From: an uncultured Oxalobacter sp.
GTDB taxonomy: Bacteria > Pseudomonadota > Gammaproteobacteria > Burkholderiales > Burkholderiaceae_D
Direction of reading: 5' to 3'
NCBI GenBank assembly: GCA_934277985.1
Contig: CAKQWF010000008.1
Location: forward strand, 1-24,893
Length of the DNA: 24,893 nucleotides
This document shows, piece after piece, positions 8,004 through 16,588 of the stretch. Positions within the stretch are counted from its first letter, which is position 1. Each line of letters starts with the position of its first letter. The translations under genes and the position numbers were made by a program. The notes under the pieces are model-generated. The model worked only from the letters and a program-made list of their open reading frames with translations. It was not told the origin of the DNA and ran no database searches.

Positions 8004-9011
8004 ATGCAAGCGATACATGTCAGTCTTTATGCCCTCATCCTGATTGTTGCCATGGCATTGATTTTCGATTTCATGAACGGATTTCATGATGCAGCCAATG
8101 CGATTGCTACTGTGGTTTCCACCGGTGTGCTCAAACCGCATACAGCCGTTGCCATGACCGCTTTCATGAACTGTGTGGCCATCTTCGTGTTCGATCTGCA
8201 TGTGGCGACGACAGTCGGCAAGGGTACGGTCGATCCGGCTATCGTCGATCATTATGTCGTGTTCGGTGCGCTGGTCGGTGCGATTGGATGGAATATCATC
8301 ACTTGGTATTACGGGATTCCATCCTCATCATCCCATGCCTTGATCGGTGGATTGATCGGTGCGGCGATTGCCAAGGCAGGTAGCGGATCGCTGATCGCTT
8401 CCGGTATTTTCAAGATCATCGCTTTTATCGTCATTTCGCCTTTGCTGGGGTTTTTGCTGGGCTCGATCATGATGGTGCTGGTATCTTGGATTTTCGTGCG
8501 TTCGCAGCCGCGGAATATCGATCGCTGGTTCCGGCGATTGCAGCTGATTTCAGCTTCGTTGTACAGTCTGGGACACGGTGGCAACGATGCACAAAAGACG
8601 ATGGGCCTGATCTGGATGTTGCTGATCGCATCCGGCTATGCGGCTGACAACGGTCACTTGCCGCTGTGGGTCGTCATTTCATGTTATGGCGCCATCGGCT
8701 TCGGTACCTTGTTCGGCGGATGGCGTATCGTGAAAACGATGGGACAGAAAATCACCAAGCTCAAACCGGTCGGCGGATTCTGTGCAGAAACCGGTGGTGC
8801 CATGACGCTGTTCATCGCCACAGCACTCGGTATCCCGGTTTCCACGACACATACTATTACTGGTGCGATCGTCGGTGTCGGTTCCGCACAGAAAACTTCC
8901 GCTGTACGCTGGGGAGTCGCCAGCAATATCGTCTGGGCATGGATACTGACCATTCCTGCTTCTGCTTTTATCGCCGCCATTGCATGGTGGGTCGGTACCA
9001 AATTCCTGTGA
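8004..9011 (+). CDS. pit: Low-affinity inorganic phosphate transporter, Pit family
   Basis: Pit takes up phosphate, as a metal-phosphate complex in characterised members, driven by the proton gradient across the inner membrane. The protein has 335 residues and is mostly hydrophobic. It shows the internal duplication of the PHO4 family. The first half has GFHDAANAIAT (26-36) and GIPSSSSHAL (104-113). The second has HGGNDAQKTMG (191-201) and GIPVSTTHTI (276-285). It is shorter than the 499 residues of E. coli PitA, matching the compact Pit form usually paired with DUF47. No Shine-Dalgarno is visible before the ATG at 8004; the upstream 20 nt are A/T/C-rich. An intrinsic terminator follows at 9024-9051. 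Confidence 0.94.
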   Translation: MQAIHVSLYALILIVAMALIFDFMNGFHDAANAIATVVSTGVLKPHTAVAMTAFMNCVAIFVFDLHVATTVGKGTVDPAIVDHYVVFGALVGAIGWNIITWYYGIPSSSSHALIGGLIGAAIAKAGSGSLIASGIFKIIAFIVISPLLGFLLGSIMMVLVSWIFVRSQPRNIDRWFRRLQLISASLYSLGHGGNDAQKTMGLIWMLLIASGYAADNGHLPLWVVISCYGAIGFGTLFGGWRIVKTMGQKITKLKPVGGFCAETGGAMTLFIATALGIPVSTTHTITGAIVGVGSAQKTSAVRWGVASNIVWAWILTIPASAFIAAIAWWVGTKFL

Positions 9012-9023
9012 TCTGGGCTTTTC

Positions 9024-9051
9024 CTGCCGGTTGACGGGACCGGCAGGTTTA
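9024..9051 (+). terminator. Intrinsic terminator after pit
   Basis: A perfect 9-bp stem (CCTGCCGGT, 9024-9032, with 9040-9048) with a 7-nt loop lies 12 nt after the pit stop. Only three T residues follow directly, so termination may be partial. Confidence 0.7.
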
Positions 9052-9483
9052 CGCGTTTGCCGTTTTCCATTGCCATCAGTATGTAGATAGGCATACAACG
9101 TGTCATATTTTTTCCAGTATTTGTCAGATGCGCGACAGCCGCTTCGTGCGTTCTGTCGGTTATCGTTCGGGACTGGAGAATACGTGTCCGAGCGTTGAAT
9201 CCGGATGAAGGGAATACGCGATATAAAGAGTTTTGAAACTGTATGAAAGTGTGCAGGATATTGCCGGAATGTTTGCACTGGCACCGCTTGCTTTCAGGTC
9301 GGTTTGCGGATTGCGGAAAAGGGGCCGTAAAGCGGCTATAAAAGCCGTCAGATCCGGATGGGCGAGAGAAACAGGAAACGATCGTGTTCTGATGGATGCG
9401 GGTCACTGCCGGCGACCCGTGGTGTTATGCCGGTGAACCGGAAGAGTCGGACGACAATATCGGTTCACCGGTTGCGTGACAGG
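9052..9483. other. Gene-free stretch of about 430 nt between pit and hpf
   Basis: I see no convincing gene. Open frames at 9233-9436 and 9358-9552 on the plus strand give basic, low-complexity products without a good ribosome site. Opposite-strand frames are extensions of pit antisense. The last 100 nt hold several inverted repeats, including CGGGTC (9399-9404) with GACCCG (9414-9419) and the 11-bp repeat at 9430-9471. These could be part of the hpf 3' untranslated region or of a small RNA. Confidence 0.5.
9430..9471. repeat. 11-bp inverted repeat downstream of hpf
   Basis: CCGGTGAACCG (9430-9440) is matched perfectly by CGGTTCACCGG (9461-9471) around a 20-nt loop. On the plus-strand RNA two G-U pairs (9429/9472 and 9441/9460) can extend it to 13 bp. 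No T-tract follows on either strand, so it is not a standard terminator. It ends 13 nt beyond the hpf stop codon. Confidence 0.7.
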
Positions 9484-9840
9484 CTAGATGGCCAGGAATG
9501 GCTTGTTGAAATACAACGGCAAAGTATCGTGCGGGATGTATTTCGCTTTTGACATCGTTTTGTTCAAAAGCCTTGATGCGCGTCTGGTGGCACTGTCGAT
9601 AGCGCCTTTGACATCTGCTGCGAATTCAGTGACGACGATAGGGGACATACCGGGCAGTACCAGCTGGATCAGGCAACGTTTTTTGAACCCGCTCTTGATA
9701 CGGTTGGTATCCGACAAACGAACAGTAATGTAATTGATGCTGTTTTGCGCATGGGACAACATTGCGTTCAAGCGTTCCATAATATATTCCTGTACGGCTT
9801 CACCTGCCTTGATACCCTTGGTAATAATGGTCGGTTCCAT
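9484..9840 (-). CDS. hpf: Ribosome hibernation-promoting factor / S30AE family protein
   Basis: Short S30AE proteins bind the decoding centre of the 30S subunit and help ribosomes go dormant in stationary phase or stress. From the ATG at 9840 the protein has 118 residues. It follows the family pattern: helix AVQEYIMERLNAML, strand YITVRLSDTN, basic strand FKKRCLIQLVLPG, strand IVVTEFAADV, and helix AIDSATRRASRLLN. The C-terminal 15-20 residues after PHDTLP look family-atypical. AGGAG lies 11 nt before the ATG. The frame runs upstream to 9918, but that hydrophobic extension (MFSFYTFFHC...) has no family match and is rejected. In many proteobacteria hpf follows rpoN; here it stands alone, divergent from an NhaR-like gene. 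Confidence 0.8.
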   Translation of the reverse strand: MEPTIITKGIKAGEAVQEYIMERLNAMLSHAQNSINYITVRLSDTNRIKSGFKKRCLIQLVLPGMSPIVVTEFAADVKGAIDSATRRASRLLNKTMSKAKYIPHDTLPLYFNKPFLAI

Positions 9841-9878
9841 GTGTTTTTTTGCTCCTGCCAGTAATGTGTTGCTATAAA

Positions 9879-9908
9879 GATATATTAAACAATGGAAGAA
9901 TGTGTAAA
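9879..9908 (-). promoter_or_regulatory. Candidate sigma-70 promoter for hpf
   Basis: Reading on the minus strand, TTTACA (9908-9903) matches the -35 consensus in five of six positions. TATATC (9884-9879) gives four of six for -10, with an 18-nt spacer. It lies in a very A/T-rich gap upstream of the hpf ATG. Sequence match only. Confidence 0.3.
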
Positions 9909-9949
9909 AAGAGAACATAATAGTAATGTTACTTCAAAAAAATAGAATG

Positions 9950-10861
9950 ATGAAATCTTCCAGTCTAAATTATCGACATTTGTATTATTTTTGGGTCGCA
10001 GCCAAGGAAGGTGGTGTAACGCGTGCAGCCGAACGATTGGGCGTCGCCGTGCAGACGATCAGTATGCAGCTGGCATTGCTGGAAAAATCGATCGGCAAAA
10101 CGCTGTTTGCGCCACAGGGACGCCGTCTGGTACTGACGGAAGCCGGAAGGGTTGCATTGAACTATGCCGACCAGATTTTTCTGTTGGGCGAACAGTTGCA
10201 GGAAACATTGGCTGAGGACGATGTCGGAAAGAGTTTGCGACTGACGGTGGGTATTTCCGATTCACTGCCGAAGATGATCGCATACCGTCTTCTGGAACCG
10301 GCATTGCAATTGCCGCAGTTTGTACGCATGGAATGTTACGACGGTACGTTTGAAACCTTGTTGGCGGATTTGGCGTTGCACAAGCTCGATGTCGTGTTGA
10401 CCGATCGGCCGACCAATGTCAAAAGCAGTCTCAGGGTGTTCAGCCATGAATTGGGAGACAGGGCGGTATGGTTGTTCGGTACGGAAGAGCTGGCCGAGAA
10501 ATATCGTGACAATTTCCCTGAATGCCTCAATGGTGCACCGGTGTTGTTGCCGACGCGTAACAATGCGATCCGGATGCGTCTGGATCAATGGTTCGAGGTG
10601 AACAATATCCGGCCTTTTATCGCAGGCGAGTTTTCCGACAGCGCCTTGCTGAAGACGTTCGGCCGTATCGGGCTGGGCATGTTCCATGCGCCGATCGTGC
10701 TGGCGGATGAAATGAAGGACCAGTTCAGAGCGGTTCCTATTGGCGAAATGAAGGGGGTTCGCGAGCAGTATTACGCCATTTCAGCCGAAATGAAAATCAG
10801 GCATGTCGCTGTAGAGGCTATTCTCGAAGCGCGGCGAAAAATCATGGAAGAGGCTGACTGA
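9950..10861 (+). CDS. nhaR: LysR-family transcriptional regulator, NhaR-like
   Basis: This is a LysR-type regulator of about 303 residues. The N-terminus SSLNYRHLYYFWVAAKEGGV is characteristic of the NhaR branch (E. coli NhaR has NYNHLYYFW at the same place). The winged helix-turn-helix spans roughly VTRAAERLGVAVQTISMQLALLEKSIG. The C-terminal two-thirds is the LysR substrate-binding fold. NhaR proteins activate Na+/H+ antiporter or stress and adhesion genes in response to sodium or pH. The start is uncertain: the frame is open from an ATG at 9926 with a weak GAGAA site, but family N-terminal length favours 9947/9950. A -10-like CATAAT at 9916-9921 would also place the transcript start beyond 9926. 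Its last 20 nt overlap the convergent rsmA gene. Confidence 0.88.
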   Translation: MKSSSLNYRHLYYFWVAAKEGGVTRAAERLGVAVQTISMQLALLEKSIGKTLFAPQGRRLVLTEAGRVALNYADQIFLLGEQLQETLAEDDVGKSLRLTVGISDSLPKMIAYRLLEPALQLPQFVRMECYDGTFETLLADLALHKLDVVLTDRPTNVKSSLRVFSHELGDRAVWLFGTEELAEKYRDNFPECLNGAPVLLPTRNNAIRMRLDQWFEVNNIRPFIAGEFSDSALLKTFGRIGLGMFHAPIVLADEMKDQFRAVPIGEMKGVREQYYAISAEMKIRHVAVEAILEARRKIMEEAD

Positions 10862-11648
10862 CGTCATCTGTGGGCGATGGAGGCAAATGTCTGGCCAGCA
10901 GGATGAATTGTTCCACAGACAGCGCCTCCGGCCTTTTTGCAGGATCGATGCCCAGCTCGATCAGTTCCGCCTCCGTGAAAAAAGGAGCAAGGTTGTTTCG
11001 CACGATCTTGCGACGTTGTGAAAAAGCCTGTGTGACGATTTTTTCGAGGGCATCCAGCGGAACGCTTTCGGGGTTTTCTCTGGGAATCATCCGGACAATG
11101 GCCGAATCCACTTTCGGTGCCGGATCGAATGCTGTTGGCGGAACGATGAAAAGCATTTCCATGTCATAACGCCATTGCAGCATGACAGAAAGTCGCCCGA
11201 AGGCTTTGCTGCCGGGTTCTGCGACCATGCGTTCAACCACTTCGCGTTGCAACATGAAGTGCTGGTCCGCAACCTGGTCCGCGAAAGTCATCAGGTGAAA
11301 GAGCAACGGTGTCGAGATGTTATAGGGCAGATTCCCGACGATCCGGATTTTGCGGTCGTGTTGCGTACAAATCGTATTGACATCGAAATCCAGTGCATCG
11401 GCTTGATGTACGATCAGTTTGTCTGGCGGAAAACGCTTTTTCAGATAAGCGGCCAAATCTCGATCCAGTTCGATAACATCAAGCCGTTCCAGATGCGGGA
11501 GCAATTTCTCGGTCATGGCGCCAAGGCCTGGTCCGATTTCAAGCATGCAATCCGTTTCGCGTGGTGCGATGGCATCGATGATGGCATACAGGACGGCAGA
11601 ATCTTTCAGGAAGTTCTGGCCGAATCGTTTGCGCGGAATATGTTTCAT
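10842..11648 (-). CDS. rsmA: 16S rRNA (adenine1518-N6/adenine1519-N6)-dimethyltransferase
   Basis: RsmA (KsgA) uses S-adenosylmethionine to dimethylate two adjacent adenines in the 3'-terminal hairpin of 16S rRNA, late in 30S assembly. The 268-residue protein has the family opening RKRFGQNFL (6-14). The SAM-binding motif is EIGPGLG (37-43), with acidic ELD (60-62). The catalytic motif is NLPYNISTP (106-114). It is the last gene of the lptD-surA-pdxA-rsmA run, overlapping pdxA by 4 nt (ATGA). No apaG/apaH, which follow in E. coli, are present. Its 3' end overlaps the convergent LysR gene by 20 nt and there is no terminator between them. Loss of this enzyme is known to give kasugamycin resistance. 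Confidence 0.97.
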   Translation of the reverse strand: MKHIPRKRFGQNFLKDSAVLYAIIDAIAPRETDCMLEIGPGLGAMTEKLLPHLERLDVIELDRDLAAYLKKRFPPDKLIVHQADALDFDVNTICTQHDRKIRIVGNLPYNISTPLLFHLMTFADQVADQHFMLQREVVERMVAEPGSKAFGRLSVMLQWRYDMEMLFIVPPTAFDPAPKVDSAIVRMIPRENPESVPLDALEKIVTQAFSQRRKIVRNNLAPFFTEAELIELGIDPAKRPEALSVEQFILLARHLPPSPTDDVSQPLP

Positions 11649-12697
11649 GTGCGTTGTCCGGTTTGACGCGAAAAAGTTGCCATTTCGGCGGCGATCCGTA
11701 TGGCCTCGATCATGCTGCTTTCCTGGGCAATGCCCAGTCCCCGTGAGGCGATATCCAGCGCTGTGCCATGATCGACAGACGTGCGGATGATGGGCAGTCC
11801 CAGTGTAATATTGACGCCATGTCCGAATGTCGCGTATTTGAGGACAGGCAATCCCTGATCATGGTACATGGACAGGATGCAGTCTGCTTCTGCCAGGTAA
11901 TGTGGTTGAAAAAGAGTATCGGCCGGGTAGGGACCGGATATTCGGATGCCTTGTTTTTGCAAGGCGGTGATTGCCGGGATGATGGTCCGGATCTCCTCGT
12001 CACCGAGATATCCGTTTTCACCGGCATGCGGATTCAGTCCGGTGGCCAGGATACGGGGCGCCACAAGACCGAAGCGTTTTTTCAGGTCATGGTGGATGAT
12101 TCTGACGATTTCCTGCAAACTGTCGCGCGAGATGGCATCGCTGACATTTTTCAGCGGCAAATGGGTGGTTGCCAGTGCGACACGCAACATGAACCGTTTG
12201 TCGCCGGTATGGCTGCCTGTCATACCGGCCAGCATCATGACAACCCGGGGTGTTCCGGTTTTTTCGGCAAGATATTCCGTATGGCCGGTAAAGGGAATGC
12301 CTGCGTCGTTGATCGTGCTTTTTTGTACCGGTCCGGTTACGACAGCATCGAACTGGCCGTTCATGGCTCCGGAAATGGCGATATCCATGAATGACAAGAC
12401 CGCGGGACCGTTGCGTGGGTCGAGCCTGCCTGCAACAGCAGGTGTGGCCAGCGGCGAATCGATGACGCTGATGACACCGGGATCCCGATCCAGAGTCGTG
12501 GCATATTCGCCAGATGGCGCGATAGGCCTGAGCCGGATACCACGATCGATACCTGCAGCGGTTTTTTCCAGCAATGCATAATCACCAATGAGAATCGGAA
12601 TGACGGCGTCCAGACAGCGATATGCGCCCCGGATGGAAATTTCAGGGCCGATACCCGCAGGTTCGCCGGTAGTAATGGCAATGACGGGTTTTTGCAT
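11645..12697 (-). CDS. pdxA: 4-hydroxythreonine-4-phosphate dehydrogenase
   Basis: PdxA oxidises 4-phosphohydroxythreonine with NAD(P)+ in the DXP-dependent route to pyridoxal phosphate. The product then condenses with deoxyxylulose phosphate through PdxJ. The 350-residue protein opens with [17 protein letters not shown]. It has the three histidines expected to bind the divalent metal: His179 in ATTHLPL, His224 in NPHAGENG and His279 in [11 protein letters not shown]. It also has the C-terminal [12 protein letters not shown] motif. Its ATG shares one base with the surA stop (TAATG), and its own stop overlaps rsmA by 4 nt, so translation of the run is probably coupled. Confidence 0.97.
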   Translation of the reverse strand: MQKPVIAITTGEPAGIGPEISIRGAYRCLDAVIPILIGDYALLEKTAAGIDRGIRLRPIAPSGEYATTLDRDPGVISVIDSPLATPAVAGRLDPRNGPAVLSFMDIAISGAMNGQFDAVVTGPVQKSTINDAGIPFTGHTEYLAEKTGTPRVVMMLAGMTGSHTGDKRFMLRVALATTHLPLKNVSDAISRDSLQEIVRIIHHDLKKRFGLVAPRILATGLNPHAGENGYLGDEEIRTIIPAITALQKQGIRISGPYPADTLFQPHYLAEADCILSMYHDQGLPVLKYATFGHGVNITLGLPIIRTSVDHGTALDIASRGLGIAQESSMIEAIRIAAEMATFSRQTGQRT

Positions 12698-14124
12698 TAC
12701 ATATCCTGCCTTGGATCGTTCAAACGATATTCGACATAGGCTCGGTCACGCAACTGACGGAGCCATTCTTCTGTCGCTTCGGCAATCTTGCGTTCACGAA
12801 TGGCCTGTTTTGCTGCCGCACGTTTTCTTTCAAGCGACATGTCATCCGTTTTCTTGTCCAGAACCTGAATCAGGTGGAAACCGAATTGCGTTTCAACCGG
12901 ATCGCTGATTTCACCGGGTTGCAGTGAAACAAGTGCTTTTTCGAATTCTGGAACGGTGTCTCCCGGATAAATCCAGCCCAGATCGCCGCCACGGCTTGCC
13001 GACGTGTCGTTCGAGTGGGTTTTGGCCAGTTCCTCGAATGTGGCCGAGTGGTTCTGGATACGTTGTTTGAGTTCAAGCAGCTTGTGTTTCGCTTCGTCGG
13101 CCGAAACCAGCTGATTGACCTTGATCAGGATGTGCCGTGCATGGATTTGCTGGATAGCTTGTCCTCCCGGTATGCTTGCCTGCTCCGGTCCCGTTGACAT
13201 GGTGCGTTTGTCCAGAACCTTCAGAATATGGAAACCGTTTGGACTCTTGATGATGCGTGTCAGGTCGCCGGGATTGAGTCCGGCTAGTGCTTCTACAAAT
13301 ACCTTGGGGAGACGGTCTGTGCTTCGCCAGCCGATATCGCCACCGCTCAAGCCTTCATCGGCATCGGAATATGAAGCGGCTGTTTGCTGGAAATCGCTGC
13401 CGGATTGCAGTGCTTTCAGCACTTTTTCTGCACGATCGCGTTTTTCGGCGATTTGTTCAGGTGATGCATTTTCCGGGATGCGGATCAGGATATGGCCGAG
13501 CCGGAGCTGGACCGGCATGGGCATTTGCGAGTCAGCGCCCAGAACATGATCGATTTCTGCGTCGTTGATCTGGATTTTGTTGTTGACTTCCCGGTCTCGC
13601 AGACGTTGCAGCGTAATATCGTGACGAACATTTTCACGATATTTTTCAAAGGGGATGCCGCTTTGTTCAATATGATGCTGGAACTGCGACATCGTCATGT
13701 GCTGGCTTTCGGCGATACGGGCAATCGTTCTGTCGAGCTGGGTATCGTCGATACGGAGACCCATTTCCTTGGCCAGTTGCATTTGCGCACTTTCAACGAT
13801 CATATGTTCCAGTGCCTGTTTCCGCAGGATTTCTCGTGGTGGCAGCGTGATATTTTGTTGCTTGAGCCGTTGTTCGATTAGCTGGAGACGGGTATTGAGT
13901 TCTCCCATGGTGATGACGTCGTTATTGACGACGGCTGCAATGAAATCGACAGTGACTGGCTGGGCCGTACGGGGAGCGGCTGAGGCGGAAGTCGTTGTGC
14001 TGGCCGCCGGTTGTTGCGTGTCGGTTTGCGCCAGCGATACGGTTGACAGAAACAGCCCGAAAAGCAGGGAGCAGGTTTGTGTCAGGACAGTCGGTGACTT
14101 GGCTGAAGACGTGAACAAGAACAT
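12697..14124 (-). CDS. surA: Periplasmic peptidyl-prolyl isomerase and outer-membrane protein chaperone SurA
   Basis: SurA escorts unfolded outer-membrane proteins, LptD among them, across the periplasm to the BAM complex. From the ATG at 14124 the protein has 475 residues. A signal peptide covers about 1-33 (hydrophobic [16 protein letters not shown]), then an Ala/Thr/Ser linker. The N-terminal chaperone domain begins at [14 protein letters not shown]. Two parvulin domains follow at about 205-306 ([12 protein letters not shown]) and 325-425 ([12 protein letters not shown]), then a C-terminal helix. GAGGA about 7 nt upstream fixes the start. The frame is open to 14265, but that extension would bury the signal peptide and is rejected. 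It lies 52 nt downstream of lptD. Confidence 0.96.
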   Translation of the reverse strand: MFLFTSSAKSPTVLTQTCSLLFGLFLSTVSLAQTDTQQPAASTTTSASAAPRTAQPVTVDFIAAVVNNDVITMGELNTRLQLIEQRLKQQNITLPPREILRKQALEHMIVESAQMQLAKEMGLRIDDTQLDRTIARIAESQHMTMSQFQHHIEQSGIPFEKYRENVRHDITLQRLRDREVNNKIQINDAEIDHVLGADSQMPMPVQLRLGHILIRIPENASPEQIAEKRDRAEKVLKALQSGSDFQQTAASYSDADEGLSGGDIGWRSTDRLPKVFVEALAGLNPGDLTRIIKSPNGFHILKVLDKRTMSTGPEQASIPGGQAIQQIHARHILIKVNQLVSADEAKHKLLELKQRIQNHSATFEELAKTHSNDTSASRGGDLGWIYPGDTVPEFEKALVSLQPGEISDPVETQFGFHLIQVLDKKTDDMSLERKRAAAKQAIRERKIAEATEEWLRQLRDRAYVEYRLNDPRQDM

Positions 14125-14176
14125 GGAATGATCCTCGTTGGCATAAGATTTGTTTTGATCGTGGCGACAAACAGCA

Positions 14177-16495
14177 TCAGTTTGAAAGTGGTTCGTAACC
14201 CGGAATGCTTCTTTGCAATGCATTGAGCGGATTGGTTCCCAGTTTCGACAAGCCTTTAAGCTCAAGCTGGAAATAAAACGCGGTATTGGTTTCTGTCGAC
14301 GATGTCACGTAACGTTGTGCCATCAGCCGGAATATCCAGCAGTCTGCGTTGTATTCGACGCCGAGAATATTTTCGATGGATTTGTTGTCCGGCAGAGAAT
14401 AGCTGACCTGTCCTACAGCATACCATCTTTGTGCGATCGGCCATTGTCCGGATACGTTGATCTGGTCGATTTCATTGTTGTAGAGGTAATCCCTATAATC
14501 CCAGTTCGGATAATAATTGATCAGTCCGGCAAGTGCCGTCGGGGAATACCGGTTGTAGATGGATGTCGTGTCTCTCAGATAACGGTATTCGGCGTTCAGC
14601 AGTTTCATGGGACCGGGTTTCCATTGTGTACTGAAGTTTGCGCTGTACATTTTCTGTGTACTCTGGTTGTACTGTATAGCGGTGTCGAACGAGAATTCAG
14701 GGGTGATATGTCCGTCTGCCATGGCCAGCAGGTCGGAGCGGTTTTTCGATTCATCGCGTTCGGCGTTATACAAATAGACACGCTGGTCGCGGAAATAATA
14801 ACGTTGCCCGATCGTGAATTTGAAACGTTCCATGCCATTGTCTTCGATGAAACGGCTTGTCAGGGCGGCAGTCAGATTGTTGGCATCCGCGATACGGTCG
14901 TAACCGGCAAAGCGGTTTTCGGTAAACAGGGTGACATAACCGAAGCTCGGCTCACCGGAATCGAAAATCGGATATTTGTGCTGGTCCTTGTATGGGGTAT
15001 AGACATAGAACAGGCGCGGTTCCAGCGTCTGGGTCATGTTTTTGCCGAACATGGGAGCGTCACGCTCGAAAATCAGGCCGCTGTCCAGGGAAAAGGTCGG
15101 CAATACGCGCGTCAGCGAGCGGGTGTCGTAAGGCGATTCATCCAGATCGTATTTTGCCATATTCAGAATGGCCTTCGGCGTCAGGAAATAGCCGCCGGAA
15201 ATCATCGGGTAAGAAATTTCCGATTTCATCACGAATCGATCGCCTCGTGCCTGTTCCTGTGCCGGCAGTTGCTCCAGCTCATCGTCCGAGAGCCAGAAAC
15301 GGGTCATTTCGCCATAGACATTCCAGTCGAAGCCATGGACATTTTCCTGCCCGCCGGACAACATGAATTGCGGAAGCCGGTCGAACGGTTTGATGATCGG
15401 AGCCTCGTCATCCTGCAAAACCTTGTAACTCGATGCGCGTAACGTCGCGTTCCAGATGCCGAGCGATTTGGAAATGCCGCCTTCACGCAACAAAAGTCGC
15501 TCCATATCGCCACGGTTTTGCGGTACGGAAAAATCGTCCGGATATTCATCGTCGGACGCCGACTTGACGTTCCAGTAATAGGACCAGCCGTTGTTGAAAG
15601 CCTGCTGATGCTGTGATGAAAAGAAGTAACGGTCTCGGTCGGCTTCCTTGTCGTTGGGCAGATATTCGATGTAGGTGATGCCAGAATAGTTCGCCCCCAA
15701 ATAACGTGTTTCAACGCCCAGTTGCAAGCCGCGTCGTGCGATCAGGTTGGGGGTGACGGTCAAGTCGTAATTGGGGGCGAGGTTGAAGTAATAAGGCATA
15801 TTGACTTCAAGCCCGTTTTTGGAACTTATGCCGATGGTCGGGGGCAGAAAGCCGGATTTCCGTTCATTCTTGAATGGAAACGTCATGGCAGGAGCTGCCA
15901 GAATGGGAACATCCTTGAAGTACAGCACCGGACTGGTGGCATAAGCCGTATTGTGCGAATTGTCCAGATGCAGCTTTTTCGAAGACAGGTACCAGTCCGG
16001 ATCTGTCCCTTCGCATGTACTGTAGGTACTCTTGAAAATGTCGGTCTGATTGTCGCCGGTCATATCGATACGGGAGGCTGTACCTTGTGCCTGATTGACT
16101 CCCAAGCGGTAGGATGCGCGTTTCAGGACGCCTTCACCGGTTTCGAGATTCAGGTTCGCCTCATCTGCAACAAACTGGTCATCAAAACGCTGGATGAACA
16201 CGTTGCCGATGATTTCCGCCTCGTTTTCTTCTTGGCGGAATATACCGTGGTCGCCCGTGATAAGGGTCTGGTCACGTTCGACTTCCACTTCATAATCCAG
16301 GTACAGGTCACGTGCCGGCCGGCCGGTGATCTGCTCTGCCTGCAGAATCGTTGGGGCGTCCCCGTTTTCGGTATATTGTGGACGAGTGTTTTTTGTCTTG
16401 CCGGTCGCATGTGTTGCGGCATGCAGTGTCACCGGTAACGCTGCCAGCAATGCAAGCAGGACAGGCGACAGAAAACAGGCAAAAAAACGGCTCAT
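14177..16495 (-). CDS. lptD: LPS-assembly outer-membrane protein LptD
   Basis: LptD is the outer-membrane barrel that, plugged by LptE, inserts lipopolysaccharide into the outer leaflet. From the ATG at 16495 the protein has 772 residues. It has a cleavable signal peptide (MSRFFACFLSPVLLALLAALPVTLHAA region) and then an OstA/LptA-like jellyroll (about 45-155, with GDHGIFRQEENEAEIIGNV). The large C-terminal barrel follows, rich in aromatic-ended alternating strands. Cys161 in the STCEGTDP motif and Cys719 in EYNADCWIFRL sit where the stabilising inter-domain disulfides form. E. coli has an adjacent cysteine pair at the second site; here there is one. No clear Shine-Dalgarno precedes the start. 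A GTG-initiated extension to 16564 would run through the promoter and is rejected. Confidence 0.96.
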   Translation of the reverse strand: MSRFFACFLSPVLLALLAALPVTLHAATHATGKTKNTRPQYTENGDAPTILQAEQITGRPARDLYLDYEVEVERDQTLITGDHGIFRQEENEAEIIGNVFIQRFDDQFVADEANLNLETGEGVLKRASYRLGVNQAQGTASRIDMTGDNQTDIFKSTYSTCEGTDPDWYLSSKKLHLDNSHNTAYATSPVLYFKDVPILAAPAMTFPFKNERKSGFLPPTIGISSKNGLEVNMPYYFNLAPNYDLTVTPNLIARRGLQLGVETRYLGANYSGITYIEYLPNDKEADRDRYFFSSQHQQAFNNGWSYYWNVKSASDDEYPDDFSVPQNRGDMERLLLREGGISKSLGIWNATLRASSYKVLQDDEAPIIKPFDRLPQFMLSGGQENVHGFDWNVYGEMTRFWLSDDELEQLPAQEQARGDRFVMKSEISYPMISGGYFLTPKAILNMAKYDLDESPYDTRSLTRVLPTFSLDSGLIFERDAPMFGKNMTQTLEPRLFYVYTPYKDQHKYPIFDSGEPSFGYVTLFTENRFAGYDRIADANNLTAALTSRFIEDNGMERFKFTIGQRYYFRDQRVYLYNAERDESKNRSDLLAMADGHITPEFSFDTAIQYNQSTQKMYSANFSTQWKPGPMKLLNAEYRYLRDTTSIYNRYSPTALAGLINYYPNWDYRDYLYNNEIDQINVSGQWPIAQRWYAVGQVSYSLPDNKSIENILGVEYNADCWIFRLMAQRYVTSSTETNTAFYFQLELKGLSKLGTNPLNALQRSIPGYEPLSN

Positions 16496-16503
16496 GAAAA
16501 GCG

Positions 16504-16531
16504 TTGAAATAAGAAGACTACAATATATTAT
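16504..16531 (+). promoter_or_regulatory. Candidate sigma-70 promoter for amgK-murU
   Basis: TTGAAA (16504-16509, five of six) and TATTAT (16526-16531, five of six) are separated by 16 nt. Transcription would begin near 16538, giving amgK a leader of about 50 nt. The -10 is interleaved with the -10 of the divergent lptD promoter, so polymerase could hardly occupy both at once. Confidence 0.45.
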
Positions 16532-16555
16532 CCAGAATCGCTTATTATATGAGAA
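16527..16555 (-). promoter_or_regulatory. Candidate sigma-70 promoter for lptD
   Basis: On the minus strand, TTCTCA (16555-16550) and GATAAT (16532-16527) form a -35/-10 pair with a 17-nt spacer and four and five consensus matches. Transcription would begin near 16520, about 25 nt before the lptD ATG. A second TATAAT on the same strand within the spacer (16549-16544) could act as an alternative -10. The elements overlap the divergent amgK promoter. Confidence 0.45.
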
Positions 16556-16588
16556 CTTTCTCACTGATAACGGATTGTTTTGCCTTTC

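Noticed and set aside
9233..9552. Small plus-strand frames of 64-67 codons near hpf
   Set aside because: Arg-rich products without a clear ribosome site, overlapping inverted repeats and hpf antisense.
9841..9918. Longer hpf start at 9918 adding a hydrophobic N-terminus
   Set aside because: S30AE proteins are cytosolic and begin near MEPTIITKG. The extension would also run through the presumed promoter, and AGGAG precedes the ATG at 9840.
14213..15442. 409-codon open frame antisense to lptD
   Set aside because: The composition is that of a shadow frame and it begins opposite the lptD C-terminus. LptD motifs on the other strand are unambiguous.
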